A stretch of 64,000 bases of DNA from an uncultured Corynebacterium sp. (GTDB lineage: Bacteria; Actinomycetota; Actinomycetes; Mycobacteriales; Mycobacteriaceae). Location: positions 1 through 64,000 of the forward strand of contig CALUBS010000013.1 of assembly GCA_943914355.1 (NCBI GenBank), read 5' to 3'. The notes under the pieces are model-generated. The model made no database searches, was not told the DNA's origin, and saw only the letters and a list, made by a program, of their open reading frames with translations. Numbering within the stretch: the stretch's first letter is position 1; every line of letters begins with the position of its first letter. Both the position numbers and the translations under genes were made by a program. This document shows positions 46,782-56,376 of the stretch, one piece after another.

Positions 46782-47708
46782 GTGACTATCGGCAAAGTTC
46801 TCCTGTATTACTGCTTTACCCCCATCGAGGATCCCACCGCCGTCATGCTGTGGCAGCGCACCCTGTGCGAGTCCCTGGGCTTGAAGGGGCGCATCCTGAT
46901 TTCGGAGCATGGCATCAATGGCACCGTCGGCGGCGACATGGATGCCTGCAAGCGCTACGTGCGCCAAACCCGTGAATACCCGGGCTTTAAGCGCATGCAG
47001 TTCAAGTGGTCCGATGGCGGAGCCGAGGATTTCCCGCGCCTATCGGTCAAAGTACGCGATGAAATCGTGGCCTTTGGCGCGCCGGGCGAGCTGAAGGTGG
47101 ATGAAAATGGCGTCGTCGGCGGCGGCACGCACCTGAAGCCGGAAGAGGTTAACAAGCTGGTAGAAGAGCGCGGCGATGAGGTCGTCTTCTTCGATGGCCG
47201 CAATGCCATGGAAGCAGAGATTGGCAAGTTCAAAAATGCCGTCGTGCCGGATGTGCGCACCACCCATGACTTCATCGAGGAACTGGAATCCGGCAAATAT
47301 GACTGGATGAAGGACAAGCCTGTCGTCTCCTATTGCACCGGCGGCATCCGGTGCGAGGTCCTATCCTCCCTGATGAAGAACCGCGGCTTCAACGAGATCT
47401 ACCAAATCGATGGCGGCATCGTGCGCTACGGCGAAAAGTACGGCAATGATGGGCTGTGGGAAGGCTCCATGTACGTCTTTGACAAGCGCATGCACCAGGA
47501 GTTCGGCCAAGGACTAGAAGACCCGGGCTTTATCCAATTGGGTCACTGCGTGCACTGCGGCAAGGGTACTAATACCTTCCACAACTGCATTAACGAGGAC
47601 ACGTGCCGCCAGCAGGTGCTCATCTGTGATGACTGCATCCAGAATGTGGAAACCCAGCATTGCGGGAGGCCGGATTGTAAGGAAGTGGCCCTTAGCCTTG
47701 CCAGCTAA
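46782..47708 (+). CDS. trhO: Oxygen-dependent tRNA uridine(34) hydroxylase, rhodanese family
   Basis: 308 aa from GTG 46782; ATG 46776 would add two residues. The N-terminal domain has L-L-Y-Y-C-F-T-P-I and [15 protein letters not shown]. The central rhodanese domain has the active-site cysteine in Y-C-T-G-G-I-R-C-E, and the C-terminal part carries Cys pairs (H-C-V-H-C, C-R-Q-Q, C-D-D-C) that may bind zinc. TrhO (YceA) makes 5-hydroxyuridine at tRNA position 34. Length and all motifs are normal. Confidence 0.93.
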   Translation: MTIGKVLLYYCFTPIEDPTAVMLWQRTLCESLGLKGRILISEHGINGTVGGDMDACKRYVRQTREYPGFKRMQFKWSDGGAEDFPRLSVKVRDEIVAFGAPGELKVDENGVVGGGTHLKPEEVNKLVEERGDEVVFFDGRNAMEAEIGKFKNAVVPDVRTTHDFIEELESGKYDWMKDKPVVSYCTGGIRCEVLSSLMKNRGFNEIYQIDGGIVRYGEKYGNDGLWEGSMYVFDKRMHQEFGQGLEDPGFIQLGHCVHCGKGTNTFHNCINEDTCRQQVLICDDCIQNVETQHCGRPDCKEVALSLAS

Positions 47709-47717
47709 GGTGCGGGG

Positions 47718-48188
47718 TTAGCGCACCAATAGCAGCTGAATATCGCTGATGGCCCAAATCATGAAGTTGAAGGCCACCACCCAAAAGATCGCCATCCAGC
47801 TGCGCCAGCGCAGGTAGCGGCGCAGCTTGCGCACCATAATGATCGCGCAGCCAATCATGCCCAGCAGTGGGATGATCATGGTGGAAATGGCAAAGAAGTT
47901 TCTTTGGCCCTCGGTACACAGCCAGCTTGCGGTGCCGTCCTCGCACAGGGGTCCGCCGGTAAGGCGCGAAAAGAGCGCGACGCCGAAGCCATATAGCGCG
48001 GAGATGATCAGCACGGACACCATGTACCAGACGGCTTGGCGTGTGGAGCGCCGGTTGGCGGCGGCTACCTCGACGGGATCGGGCTCGTCTGCCAAATCAT
48101 CGAAGCTTTGCGGCTCGGGCCGGCGCAGGTTGGCATAATCGGCGTCGGTCGTCAGGTCGTTTTCGGGGTGCTCTGGGCGCGAGCTCAT
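47718..48188 (-). CDS. Hypothetical integral membrane protein
   Basis: 156 aa. A polar, acidic N-terminal ~48 residues is followed by three membrane helices (~50-72, ~97-118, ~130-150). Two cysteines flank an external-loop segment (G-G-P-L-C-E-D-G and W-L-C-T-E-G), suggesting an extracytoplasmic disulfide. Its 3' end is 10 bases from the convergent trhO. No family recognised; it resembles actinobacterial small membrane proteins of unknown function. Confidence 0.75.
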   Translation of the reverse strand: MSSRPEHPENDLTTDADYANLRRPEPQSFDDLADEPDPVEVAAANRRSTRQAVWYMVSVLIISALYGFGVALFSRLTGGPLCEDGTASWLCTEGQRNFFAISTMIIPLLGMIGCAIIMVRKLRRYLRWRSWMAIFWVVAFNFMIWAISDIQLLLVR

Positions 48189-48198
48189 ACATCAAAGC

Positions 48199-49170
48199 TT
48201 AGTCGGTCGCGGGGTGAATGAGTACCGGTACGCGAATATGAGGGAGCAACTCGGTTGCGTTAGAACCCAAAAAGACCCGCGCGATGGGGCCTTGTGGGGC
48301 AGAGGCCATCAACATTAGATCGCCCTTTTTCCACTTGAGTGAATCAACGGCACCGGACCACCCGGCCCCGGAACCGATCTCAGAGGAGACCTCGAGCTCC
48401 GGGTAAGCATCTTGGATGCGGTCGCGAGCCCGGTCGAGCATTGCTAACGAATCCTCGTGCCACTCGGCGGTGAGCTTGAGCGCAATATCGCTTTTATCCT
48501 TCGACGGGGAATTCAGCAGGTCATTCGCTGAGAAAGCCAAGATGCGCAGGGGTAGATCCCAGCGATCCGCCAGCGCGGCTGCACCCAATAATTCCCTATC
48601 CGCACGGTCACCGCGCTCCGTAATGACAAAATTAAAGCGGGTCACGCCGTGTTTCGATAATTTGGCCTTGCGCGGGATAAGCCCTAAAGATTGTGGCGAG
48701 TAGTGCAGGAGGGTATCCGCAGTTGAACTGGGGAAAAAGCGGCCCTTGGGCGCGGCCTGGTTGGGGCCTAAAAGTATGAGATCAGCCTGAAAATCCTGGG
48801 CCATCTCAGTAAGGAGCTGGGGGCGGGAAGGGCCATCGACAAGCACGGAGGGCGTATCGTCCCAGTACTTTTCCGGGATACCTGCCTCCGTCAGGGCCGC
48901 AGCCGTGGCTGATGCGCACGCTTGCTTTTGCTCTTTAAACCACTTCTTGTATTTCCCGCCTAGCTTGGACAAGGACGTCGTGGTCCACGGTTGGAAAACC
49001 GTGGAAATAACGCGCACCTCTATCACCGCGGTGCGCGATAGCCATGCGGCGAAGTCGAGGGGTTCCGTACCGGAAGAGGAAGGACTCCACGAAATGAGGA
49101 TGCGCAACGGCTCTTTGGCCGAGCCTTTATGCAGGGTCGGCAGCAGCGGTTGGTTAGATTTTTTGCCCAT
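48199..49170 (-). CDS. Tandem universal stress protein
   Basis: 323 aa, two USP domains of about 150 residues each. The first starts P-L-R-I-L-I-S-W-S-P-S-S, and the second contains T-R-F-N-F-V-I-T-E-R-G. The C-terminal domain has a partly conserved nucleotide loop (A-S-A-P-Q-G-P-I-A-R-V-F-L-G-S-N-A-T-E-L-L), whereas the first lacks a clear G-x2-G-x9-G(S/T) signature. USP proteins bind ATP or cAMP and respond to growth arrest. The gene precedes the small membrane-protein gene by 10 bases on the same strand. Confidence 0.88.
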   Translation of the reverse strand: MGKKSNQPLLPTLHKGSAKEPLRILISWSPSSSGTEPLDFAAWLSRTAVIEVRVISTVFQPWTTTSLSKLGGKYKKWFKEQKQACASATAAALTEAGIPEKYWDDTPSVLVDGPSRPQLLTEMAQDFQADLILLGPNQAAPKGRFFPSSTADTLLHYSPQSLGLIPRKAKLSKHGVTRFNFVITERGDRADRELLGAAALADRWDLPLRILAFSANDLLNSPSKDKSDIALKLTAEWHEDSLAMLDRARDRIQDAYPELEVSSEIGSGAGWSGAVDSLKWKKGDLMLMASAPQGPIARVFLGSNATELLPHIRVPVLIHPATD

Positions 49171-49264
49171 AGAATGAATATGTATGCGAAAGTTTAATGA
49201 GTACTAAAGCTCATTATCGTCTGTTGCGACCGCAAAACTAAAATTGCATGTGGCCGTAAGCTCG

Positions 49265-49759
49265 CTACTCGCTATCCATGGTGGGGCGGTAGACATCCGC
49301 AAGCTTGGAAATGACCGCACCCATCTCGCGGGCGGTGGCCAAGTCCTCGGGCTCGAGCCACCGCATAATCTCCGCAAGGGCGGCGGCGCGTTGGCCGGAA
49401 ACTATGGCCAATTCGGACTCGCCCAGCTGGGTGAGCGCAACCAGCACCCCGCGGCGATCTTCCTCATCGCGGTGGCGTTCCACGAATCCGCGGCGCTCTA
49501 GTTGGTAGAGCGCGTTGGACGCAGTGGGCATGCGGATGAGCTCCGCCTGGGCGATAGTGGATACGCGGGAAGGCCCGCGCAAGCGCAACTGGTTCATGAT
49601 GGAGACCTGCGAGGTAGTCAACGATGAACCCTCTGCGGTGCGCTGGAAAATAAGAATTAACTTATTGAGCGCCGGTTGGATATCCCGCGCTACCTCTACC
49701 GCGTCCTCGTATTCGGACGGGGACTTCGTTGGGGCCGTCTCATCATGATGTTGCGTCAT
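49265..49759 (-). CDS. MarR-family transcriptional regulator beside ino1
   Basis: 164 aa. A winged helix is visible: L-T-T-S-Q-V-S-I-M-N-Q-L near residues 51-62, R-M-P-T-A-S-N-A-L-Y-Q-L-E-R-R-G-F-V as recognition region and D-E-E-D-R-R-G-V-L-V as wing. The ATG lies 8 bases downstream of a TAGAAT -10, with a palindrome just beyond it, so autorepression is likely. It follows ino1 on the same strand, 54 bases away. Whether it controls ino1 is not known from sequence; in C. glutamicum the known ino1 regulator is the LacI-type IpsA. Confidence 0.9.
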   Translation of the reverse strand: MTQHHDETAPTKSPSEYEDAVEVARDIQPALNKLILIFQRTAEGSSLTTSQVSIMNQLRLRGPSRVSTIAQAELIRMPTASNALYQLERRGFVERHRDEEDRRGVLVALTQLGESELAIVSGQRAAALAEIMRWLEPEDLATAREMGAVISKLADVYRPTMDSE

Positions 49760-49767
49760 AGAACTAA

Positions 49768-49798
49768 ATTCTATCGTGCACTACCGCCTAGCGGTAGT
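49768..49798 (-). promoter_or_regulatory. MarR promoter -10 with upstream perfect palindrome
   Basis: ACTACCGC-CTA-GCGGTAGT (49780-49798) is a perfect 8-3-8 inverted repeat directly upstream of TAGAAT (49768-49773, minus strand). Probable operator of the MarR protein. It is not followed by a T-run, so it is unlikely to be a terminator of ino1. Confidence 0.6.
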
Positions 49799-49813
49799 AT
49801 CGCGACGAAAAAA

Positions 49814-50902
49814 TTAGCTTCCTTTAATAAAATCTTCCAGCTCGTTGCGCGCGACATCGTCGGCCTTCTGTACTGGAGGGGACTTCATCAGGTAGGAGGA
49901 AGCGGAAAGTACTGGACCGGCAACATTGCGGTCCAAGGCGATCTTGGCGGCGCGGACGGCATCGATAATAATGCCGGCGGAGTTAGGGGAGTCCCAGACC
50001 TCGAGTTTGTACTCCAAGTTCAACGGAACCTCTCCGAATGCGGAACCCTCCAAGCGGACATAAGCCCACTTGCGGTCATCCAGCCACTCCACGTAGTCCG
50101 ACGGGCCGATGTGGACGTTGCGGTCTGCGCGCTTGCCAGCGATAGGGGAGTTGTGCACGTTGGAGGTCACGGACTGGGTCTTGGAAATCTTCTTAGACTC
50201 AAGGCGCTCGCGCTCCAGCATGTTCTTGAAGTCCATGTTGCCGCCCACGTTGAGCTGCATCGTGCGGTCCAGGCGTACGCCGCGGTCTTCAAAAAGCTTC
50301 GCCATAACGCGGTGGGTGATGGTTGCGCCAACCTGGGACTTGATGTCATCGCCCACGATGGGCAGACCGGCGTCCTCAAACTTCTTGGCCCACTCTGGGT
50401 CAGAAGCAATGAAGACCGGCAGGGCGTTCACGAATGCGCAACCGGCATCGATAGCGGCCTGAGCGTAGAACTTATCCGCCTCTTCGGAACCAACCGGCAG
50501 GTAAGAAACAACAACTTCGGCACCCGCTTCGCGGAGGGCAGCTGCGACATCGGCAGGAGCTTCATCCGATTCCGTAATGGATTCCTGGTAGTAACGGCCC
50601 AGGCCATCCATGGTGGGGCCGCGATTAACGGTGACCCCGAGGTCTGGGACGTCTGCGATGGTGATGGTGCAGTTGCGGGAGCTGCGGGTAGCCTCCGCAA
50701 GATCCTTGCCCACCTTGTCTCCATCGACGTCGAAGGCCGCGACGAACTCAATATCGCCGACGTGGTAGGGCCCGAACTGCGTGTGCATCAGGCCAGGAAT
50801 ATTTTCCTCTGCTGCGGCGTTGCGATAAAACTCCACGCCCTGAATAAGGGACGTGGCGCAGTTGCCGACGCCGACGATGGCGACCTTTACTTTGTCAGAC
50901 AC
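49814..50902 (-). CDS. ino1: Inositol-3-phosphate synthase
   Basis: 362 aa, the short actinobacterial type. The NAD-binding loop [10 protein letters not shown] at ~10-19 opens the protein. The D-V-D-G-x-K-V-G-K-D-L motif (~58-68), [13 protein letters not shown] near 145, and [11 protein letters not shown] near 225 are conserved. It converts glucose-6-phosphate to inositol-3-phosphate, the precursor of phosphatidylinositol and mycothiol in corynebacteria. AAAGGAGC precedes the ATG. Full length. Confidence 0.96.
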   Translation of the reverse strand: MSDKVKVAIVGVGNCATSLIQGVEFYRNAAAEENIPGLMHTQFGPYHVGDIEFVAAFDVDGDKVGKDLAEATRSSRNCTITIADVPDLGVTVNRGPTMDGLGRYYQESITESDEAPADVAAALREAGAEVVVSYLPVGSEEADKFYAQAAIDAGCAFVNALPVFIASDPEWAKKFEDAGLPIVGDDIKSQVGATITHRVMAKLFEDRGVRLDRTMQLNVGGNMDFKNMLERERLESKKISKTQSVTSNVHNSPIAGKRADRNVHIGPSDYVEWLDDRKWAYVRLEGSAFGEVPLNLEYKLEVWDSPNSAGIIIDAVRAAKIALDRNVAGPVLSASSYLMKSPPVQKADDVARNELEDFIKGS

Positions 50903-51018
50903 ACTATGCTCCTTTATAAATTCGTTGCTGTGTGGTGCCTGCGCAACGTTAGGCCAGAAATTATGCCTGGTGGTAGCACGACGGCATATGGATCGATCAA
51001 GAAGAGGAAATTAAGATA

Positions 51019-51393
51019 ATGCGGGTGAATTCCGTTGCCTTTAAGCACGAGCTTTCTCACGAATGGGAGCGCACCCAACACGTCCGCGAATTCCGCGCCG
51101 GGCACTTGGGGCGCGATGAGGTGTGCGATGCGGACTTCCTCCTCCGGGCCGCCGCCGAGCACCACGGCCGCACCATGGATAAACCCTGCCCGGTCTGCGG
51201 GGAGAACCTGCGCCTGACCCGGTGGGTGTACGGCGAGAGCCTAGGCCGGCGCGCCGGGAGCGCCCGCAGCGAGCAAGAAATAGCGGAATTTGTTGGTGAA
51301 GGCCTGGAATTTACCGTGCATGAGGTGGAGGTCTGCAGACACTGCCGGTGGAATCATTTGTTGCGTTCTGCAACGGCTTTTAACGCGTGTTAG
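51019..51393 (+). CDS. DUF5318-family zinc-ribbon-like protein
   Basis: 124 aa. Two Cys pairs, C-P-V-C (~56-59) and C-R-H-C (~106-109), could bind one zinc ion. The stretch E-V-C-D-A-D-F-L-L-R-A-A-A-E-H-H-G matches the conserved start of this actinobacterial family. It sits just ahead of ponA, as in mycobacteria. Function unknown; nucleic-acid or protein binding is plausible from the zinc-ribbon pattern. Confidence 0.85.
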   Translation: MRVNSVAFKHELSHEWERTQHVREFRAGHLGRDEVCDADFLLRAAAEHHGRTMDKPCPVCGENLRLTRWVYGESLGRRAGSARSEQEIAEFVGEGLEFTVHEVEVCRHCRWNHLLRSATAFNAC

Positions 51394-51468
51394 TTTTCGA
51401 CGCACCGCCTTAGGCAGTAAGCTGCAATTATTTAGTTTGTTACCAGGGATGAATGAGGACACGAATCA

Positions 51469-53727
51469 GTGACCGAGAAGGAATCTACTGGCGAGTCCAC
51501 TAAGGTGGACCGCCGTAAAGAAGGCGAAGAACCCAAAAAGCGCCGCATTTGGCCGTGGGTCGTTGTGGCTCTCCTAGTGGTTTTTGTGGCACTGCCTGCA
51601 GGCCTTTTTGGCTATGCCTATTCGCAATACACCGTTCCGGAGCCCAAAGAGCTGGCCAATAACCAGGTCTCTACCATCTATGCCTCCGATAACGATACCC
51701 AGCTGGCGCGTTTGGTACCGCCGGAAGGCAACCGCACGCACGTGACCTTGGATGAAGTACCCGTCTTTGTCCAGGACTCCGTGCTCGCCGCTGAGGACCG
51801 CGACTTCTGGGAAAATTCCGGCTTTTCCTTCACCGGTTTGGGCCGCGCGGTACTGGGTAAGGTCACCGGCAATGACACCGCCGGTGGTGGTTCCACGATT
51901 ACCCAGCAGTACGTGAAAAACACCCTGGTGGGCAACGAATACTCCTACGTTCGTAAGGCGCGCGAGCTCATCTACTCCATCAAGATGACCAATGAGTGGG
52001 AAAAAGAAGACATCCTCAACGCCTACCTGAATACGGTCTACTTTGGCCGCAATGCCTACGGCATCCAGGCCGCATCTAATGCCTATTTTGATAAGGACGC
52101 CAAGGACCTCACCCCTGAGGAAGGCGCCATGCTCGCCGGCCTTATCCAGTCGCCTTCTGGCCTGGACCCGCGCGTGAACCAGGAAGGTTCCGAAAACCGG
52201 TGGAACTACGTGCTGGACGGCCTCGTGGACATGGGCGATCTCAGTAAGGAAGAGCGCGATGGAATGGTCTTCCCGGAGACCCGCGACCCGGCTGAGTATT
52301 CGGCTTATACGGAAGCCCCGGGTGCCAATGGCCACATTAAGGACCAGGTCATCCGCGAGCTTGAAGAGGTGGGAATTACGGAAAATCAGGTCTCTACCGG
52401 CGGCCTGCGCATTACCACCACCATCGATATGAACGTGCAAAACAATACGGTGCAGGCAGTCGATGACCAGCTGGCGCCGCTACAAGAGGATGCCCGCGCA
52501 GCTTCTGTAACCATTGACCCGAAGACGGGTGCGGTGCGCGGATACTTTGGCGGGCATGATTCCAACGGTTGGGATTACGCCAACTCCCCGTTGCAGACCG
52601 GCTCGACCTTCAAAATTATGGCGCTTGCCGCTGCACTGCAGCAGGGCATTAGCTTGGATACCAACTACTCCTCGGCGCCGTACCAGCTGCCGGGCTCCGA
52701 TCTGGTCACCAACGTGGGCGGCGGCTGTGGCGTATGCGACCTGCGCGAGGCCACCAAGCAGTCCCTGAACACCTCTTATTTGCGCCTGCAGAGCGATCTG
52801 AAGAACGGCACCCAGGACACCGCGGATATGGCCCACGCTTTGGGCGTTGCCCGCTCGCTGCCGGGCATCGAAAAGACGCTGACTGAAAACGGCAAGCAGC
52901 CTTTCGAAGGTGTGGTCTTGGGCCAGTACCAGTCCCGTCCGTTGGACATGGCAACCGCGATGTCTACTCTTGCGAACCAGGGTGTCTGGCACAACCCGCA
53001 CTTTGTACAGCGCGTAGAAAATGCCGCAGGGGAAGTTCTGTATGAACACCCAGACGGTGAGGGCGAGCGCCGCGTTTCCGCCAATGTGGCCAATAACGTC
53101 CTTGAGGCCATGGGGCCAGTGGCAGCATGGTCCAACGGCTCGCTGGCGGGCGGACGTGCTTCGGCATCTAAGACCGGTACGACCCAGCTCGGTGATTCGG
53201 GAACCAATAAGGATGCATGGATGGTCGGTGCCACCCCGCAGCTTGCCACCGCCGTGTGGGTAGGTACGGCCGATAACACCTCTGCCATTTTCGACCAGTA
53301 TGGCGGCATCATGTACGGCGCTGGCGCACCGACGAAGATCTGGAAGTCCGTATTGGATAACTCCTTGGCGGACCAGGAATTCCAGCAATTCCCCACTGCT
53401 TACCCGGTGCGCTTCGGCACGGTTTCTGCCGGCGGCGGCGCTCCGGCCTACAACCCAGGTGGTAGCGCCGGCGGGCAAAGCCCCCAGAACTACACTGGTC
53501 CAGCGCAAAATGGCGCCCCTGAAGAAGAGACCAGCCCAGCACCTGCGGAAAGCCCGGATGCGGGTCGCGATGCCCCGTCGCAGCAGCCGGAGAACCAGGG
53601 AGGCAATAATGGAAACGGCGGCAATAGGGGAAATGGCGGCGGCAATAACGAGCCAGCCCCGCCCGAAGCTCCGTCATTAGATGACATCCTTGACCGCGAA
53701 GGCGGCCTGGCTGACCTCTTAGGCTAA
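51469..53727 (+). CDS. ponA: Class A penicillin-binding protein (bifunctional peptidoglycan synthase)
   Basis: 752 aa from a GTG. Cytoplasmic tail, then a membrane helix at ~30-48. The GT51 glycosyltransferase domain (~75-270) shows E-D-R-D-F-W-E-N-S-G and G-G-S-T-I-T-Q-Q. The transpeptidase domain (~330-640) has the S-T-F-K nucleophile motif, and K-T-G-T-T near the end. The C-terminal ~90 residues are Asn/Gly/Pro-rich and probably disordered in the wall. It polymerises and crosslinks peptidoglycan. It is first in the conserved ponA - GT87 - rpsF order. Confidence 0.95.
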   Translation: MTEKESTGESTKVDRRKEGEEPKKRRIWPWVVVALLVVFVALPAGLFGYAYSQYTVPEPKELANNQVSTIYASDNDTQLARLVPPEGNRTHVTLDEVPVFVQDSVLAAEDRDFWENSGFSFTGLGRAVLGKVTGNDTAGGGSTITQQYVKNTLVGNEYSYVRKARELIYSIKMTNEWEKEDILNAYLNTVYFGRNAYGIQAASNAYFDKDAKDLTPEEGAMLAGLIQSPSGLDPRVNQEGSENRWNYVLDGLVDMGDLSKEERDGMVFPETRDPAEYSAYTEAPGANGHIKDQVIRELEEVGITENQVSTGGLRITTTIDMNVQNNTVQAVDDQLAPLQEDARAASVTIDPKTGAVRGYFGGHDSNGWDYANSPLQTGSTFKIMALAAALQQGISLDTNYSSAPYQLPGSDLVTNVGGGCGVCDLREATKQSLNTSYLRLQSDLKNGTQDTADMAHALGVARSLPGIEKTLTENGKQPFEGVVLGQYQSRPLDMATAMSTLANQGVWHNPHFVQRVENAAGEVLYEHPDGEGERRVSANVANNVLEAMGPVAAWSNGSLAGGRASASKTGTTQLGDSGTNKDAWMVGATPQLATAVWVGTADNTSAIFDQYGGIMYGAGAPTKIWKSVLDNSLADQEFQQFPTAYPVRFGTVSAGGGAPAYNPGGSAGGQSPQNYTGPAQNGAPEEETSPAPAESPDAGRDAPSQQPENQGGNNGNGGNRGNGGGNNEPAPPEAPSLDDILDREGGLADLLG

Positions 53728-53743
53728 GCAAGGAGCGGTACGC

Positions 53744-55135
53744 GTGAGCCAAGACCAGCGCTTGTCCGCCGCAGACGAACCAATGGCGCGAGGCGTCATA
53801 GAGTTCTTGGGCGGGCCGAGGGGACGCTTTGCCCGGGATAGCCGCGCGCAGTGGTGGACCCCGCTGCGCGCGCTCATCGCGGTAGCGTGGATTTTCTTGG
53901 CCGGTGGGTTCTTATCCAAGGCAAATTGCGCCGCTGGTACTCGCGGCGAAGACGGCACCATCAAGCTGGATTGGTCCGCTAACCGCCAGTACACCTCTTT
54001 TTGCTATAACGACATCGTCCCGCTTTATGAAGGCCGCGGATTAGATCAACCGGGCTTTCCCTACGCCTTTTCCTGGCAGGAAGATGGCCTGACCCGCTAC
54101 ATGGAATACCCGGTATTGGCGGGGATGTTCCAGGGCCTGATGGGCTGGATTGCGCGCCATACTTATGGGCTCGTGGAATGGGCTGGGGTGCCCGCCGCTG
54201 GCTGGTACTTTGGGCTCACCGCCATGGTCATGGCCTGCATCTGGGTCGGCGTCATCTACATGGTTTACCTCTTGGTGGGAAACCGCACGTGGGACACCAT
54301 CCTGGTAGCCGCCAGCCCGTTGATTATCATCCATGCCTTTAGCAATTGGGATATACCTGCCATCGCCTTTGCCGTCGGCGCGCTACTGGCCATTAGCCGC
54401 CACCGCCCTTGGCTCGCCGGCATCCTCATCGGCCTTGGAACCGCATTCAAATTATGGCCGATATTTCTGCTCGGTGCGTTTTTCGTCCGTGCCTGGCGCA
54501 GTCGCCGCTGGGACGCTTTTGCCAAGGTCGCCGTCGCTACGGCTGCCGCTTGGTTCCTGGTCAACCTTCCCGTTGCCTTGAAATACCCGGACGCCTGGGC
54601 GGAATTTTTCCGCCTGAACCAGGAACGCGGCGCGGAATGGACCACCCTGTATGCGCTGATTAGCCGGAATCTGGACATTTCTTTCAGCCAGGACTTTTTG
54701 AATACTTTCTCGCTCGTGGCATTCATCTTCTTGTGCGCCGGTATTGCCTTGGCCGGCTGGCGCAGCCCGCTTACCCCGCGGGTAGCGGAGTTGGTCTTCC
54801 TCATCGTCGCGGCCTTCCTGCTGGTCAATAAGGTTTGGTCCCCGCAGTATTCGCTCTGGCTCCTAGTTCCAGGGGCCTTGGCCGTGCCGCGTTGGCGGTT
54901 GGTTTTGGGCTGGGCGCTTGCCGATGCCCTCGTATGGCCCCTGCTCATGTGGCACATGCTGGGCATCGATAATAAGGGTATTCCACACGAGCTCTTGGAC
55001 GTGGCGATCCTTGTGCGCGATGGATTCATCATTGCCATGGCGGTTATTGTGCTGCGGCAAATGTGGAATAAAACGGAAGATAAAGTGCGTGCGGCGCATA
55101 CGGGCCGCGACCCAGTGGCGGGAGTATTTCAATGA
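53744..55135 (+). CDS. GT87 (DUF2029)-family polyprenyl-linked glycosyltransferase
   Basis: 463 aa from GTG 53744 with AAGGAGCGG upstream. About ten membrane helices. The extracytoplasmic first loop (~60-105) contains N-D-I-V-P-L-Y-E-G-R-G-L and Y-P-V-L-A-G-M-F, with acidic residues typical of GT-C enzymes. Members of this family in corynebacteria and mycobacteria transfer mannose or arabinose from decaprenyl phosphate in lipoglycan or arabinogalactan synthesis. The homologous slot beside ponA1 in M. tuberculosis also holds such a protein. The exact acceptor is unknown. Confidence 0.82.
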   Translation: MSQDQRLSAADEPMARGVIEFLGGPRGRFARDSRAQWWTPLRALIAVAWIFLAGGFLSKANCAAGTRGEDGTIKLDWSANRQYTSFCYNDIVPLYEGRGLDQPGFPYAFSWQEDGLTRYMEYPVLAGMFQGLMGWIARHTYGLVEWAGVPAAGWYFGLTAMVMACIWVGVIYMVYLLVGNRTWDTILVAASPLIIIHAFSNWDIPAIAFAVGALLAISRHRPWLAGILIGLGTAFKLWPIFLLGAFFVRAWRSRRWDAFAKVAVATAAAWFLVNLPVALKYPDAWAEFFRLNQERGAEWTTLYALISRNLDISFSQDFLNTFSLVAFIFLCAGIALAGWRSPLTPRVAELVFLIVAAFLLVNKVWSPQYSLWLLVPGALAVPRWRLVLGWALADALVWPLLMWHMLGIDNKGIPHELLDVAILVRDGFIIAMAVIVLRQMWNKTEDKVRAAHTGRDPVAGVFQ

Positions 55136-55320
55136 TTGTGACCATAATCGGCATGGTGTCGATCTTGTTGGGCTTTATCTGCGTTATGGCGGCCTTTTGG
55201 CTGTTTCATAACAGGGAAGATAAGCGCGGGCCCATCATCTTGGGCATCCTTGCCATTGTTTTTCTCACCATCATTCCCGCGACGTGTGCTATCTTTTTTG
55301 CCTCCACTACGACGGGATAG
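55132..55320 (+). CDS. Small two-helix membrane protein
   Basis: 62 aa. Two membrane segments (~3-24 and ~34-57) with a charged loop H-N-R-E-D-K-R-G-P between them. The ATG overlaps the GT87 stop as ATGA, strong evidence for translation and coupling. Function unknown; possibly a partner of the glycosyltransferase. Confidence 0.7.
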   Translation: MIVTIIGMVSILLGFICVMAAFWLFHNREDKRGPIILGILAIVFLTIIPATCAIFFASTTTG

Positions 55321-55442
55321 ATTTCTTTTCGCCGGTCAATTGCGGTACTGTGGTGGGGTTGCTTGACGCAACGTACCCTCCTGCTGCATCCGCAAAGGTG
55401 ATGCAGCCGAAAACGACTAGACCATAGGAGGTGATGAGGTCC

Positions 55443-55733
55443 GTGCGTCACTACGAAGTCATGATCATTCTGGATCCTAATCAGGATGAGCGCACCGTAA
55501 CCCCGTCCCTAGATAAGTACCTCGACATCGTCCGCAAGGACGGCGGCAAGGTTGAGAACCTCGATGTATGGGGCAAGCGTCGCCTTGCATACCCCATCGA
55601 GAAGAAGGAAGAGGGCATTTACGCCGTCGTTAATCTGGAGTGCGAGCACCCTTCGGTTTCCGAGCTCGACCGTCGCCTGAACCTGAACGACACCATCCTG
55701 CGTACCAAGGTTCTGCGCACCGACAGCAAGTAG
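55443..55733 (+). CDS. rpsF: 30S ribosomal protein S6
   Basis: 96 aa from the GTG at 55443, chosen because a full Shine-Dalgarno sequence AGGAGGTGAT (55426-55435) is correctly spaced from it and the protein then starts M-R-H-Y-E-V-M like other S6 proteins; the frame is open 12 bases upstream. Conserved [10 protein letters not shown] near residues 45-54. S6 binds the 16S central domain with S18. First of the rpsF-ssb-rplI unit. Confidence 0.96.
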   Translation: MRHYEVMIILDPNQDERTVTPSLDKYLDIVRKDGGKVENLDVWGKRRLAYPIEKKEEGIYAVVNLECEHPSVSELDRRLNLNDTILRTKVLRTDSK

Positions 55734-55782
55734 CGGATACTGGGATCAAGCACAATCCACGTAACCGATAAGGAGTAAAGAC

Positions 55783-56328
55783 ATGGCACAGGGAGATACC
55801 AATATTACGGTGGTGGGCAACATAGTTGCCGACCCCGAGCTTCGCTTCACCCCAGCGGGTGCGGCGGTAGCTAACTTCCGCGTCGCCTCCACGCCTCGTC
55901 GCTATAATTCGCAGACGAACCAGTGGGAAGACGGCGAAGCTATGTTCCTGACCTGCAACGTATGGCGCCAGGCGGCGGAGAACGTCGCCGAGACCCTGAG
56001 CAAGGGCATGCGCATCATCGTTACCGGCCGCTTGAAGCAGCGTTCCTTCCAGACCCGCGAGGGTGAAAACCGCACTGTATTTGAGATCGACGTCGATGAG
56101 GTCGGTCCGTCGCTCCGCTACGCCACCGCACAGGTAAACCGCAATCCCCGTGAGGGCGGCGGCAACTATGGCGGCGGCCAGCAGCAGCGCTCGAATAACA
56201 ATAATCAGGGCGGCTTTGGAGGACAGCAGCAGTCGCAGCAGCAGAACCAGGCTCCTGCAGAGGATCCGTGGAACTCCGCACCGCCAGCAGGCGGCTTCGG
56301 AGGCGCTGATTCTGAACCTCCGTTCTAA
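55783..56328 (+). CDS. ssb: Single-stranded DNA-binding protein
   Basis: 181 aa. OB fold in residues ~1-115 ([16 protein letters not shown] at the start). A Gly/Gln/Asn-rich linker (~120-165) leads to the acidic tip D-S-E-P-P-F, which binds replication partners. Lies between rpsF and rplI; no rpsR (S18) gene intervenes here. GGAG ribosome site upstream. Confidence 0.96.
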   Translation: MAQGDTNITVVGNIVADPELRFTPAGAAVANFRVASTPRRYNSQTNQWEDGEAMFLTCNVWRQAAENVAETLSKGMRIIVTGRLKQRSFQTREGENRTVFEIDVDEVGPSLRYATAQVNRNPREGGGNYGGGQQQRSNNNNQGGFGGQQQSQQQNQAPAEDPWNSAPPAGGFGGADSEPPF

Positions 56329-56376
56329 GTCTGTCACCCGCAACTATTCAACTAACTCAATTGAAAGGCAGGGATC

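Noticed and set aside
49780..49798. Palindrome as the ino1 terminator
   Set aside because: It is a good stem but lacks a T-run on the ino1 strand, and its position directly upstream of the MarR -10 fits an operator better.
49676..51019. 447-codon plus-strand frame opposite ino1
   Set aside because: Ino1 is full length with all its motifs on the other strand; the opposite frame has no family features.
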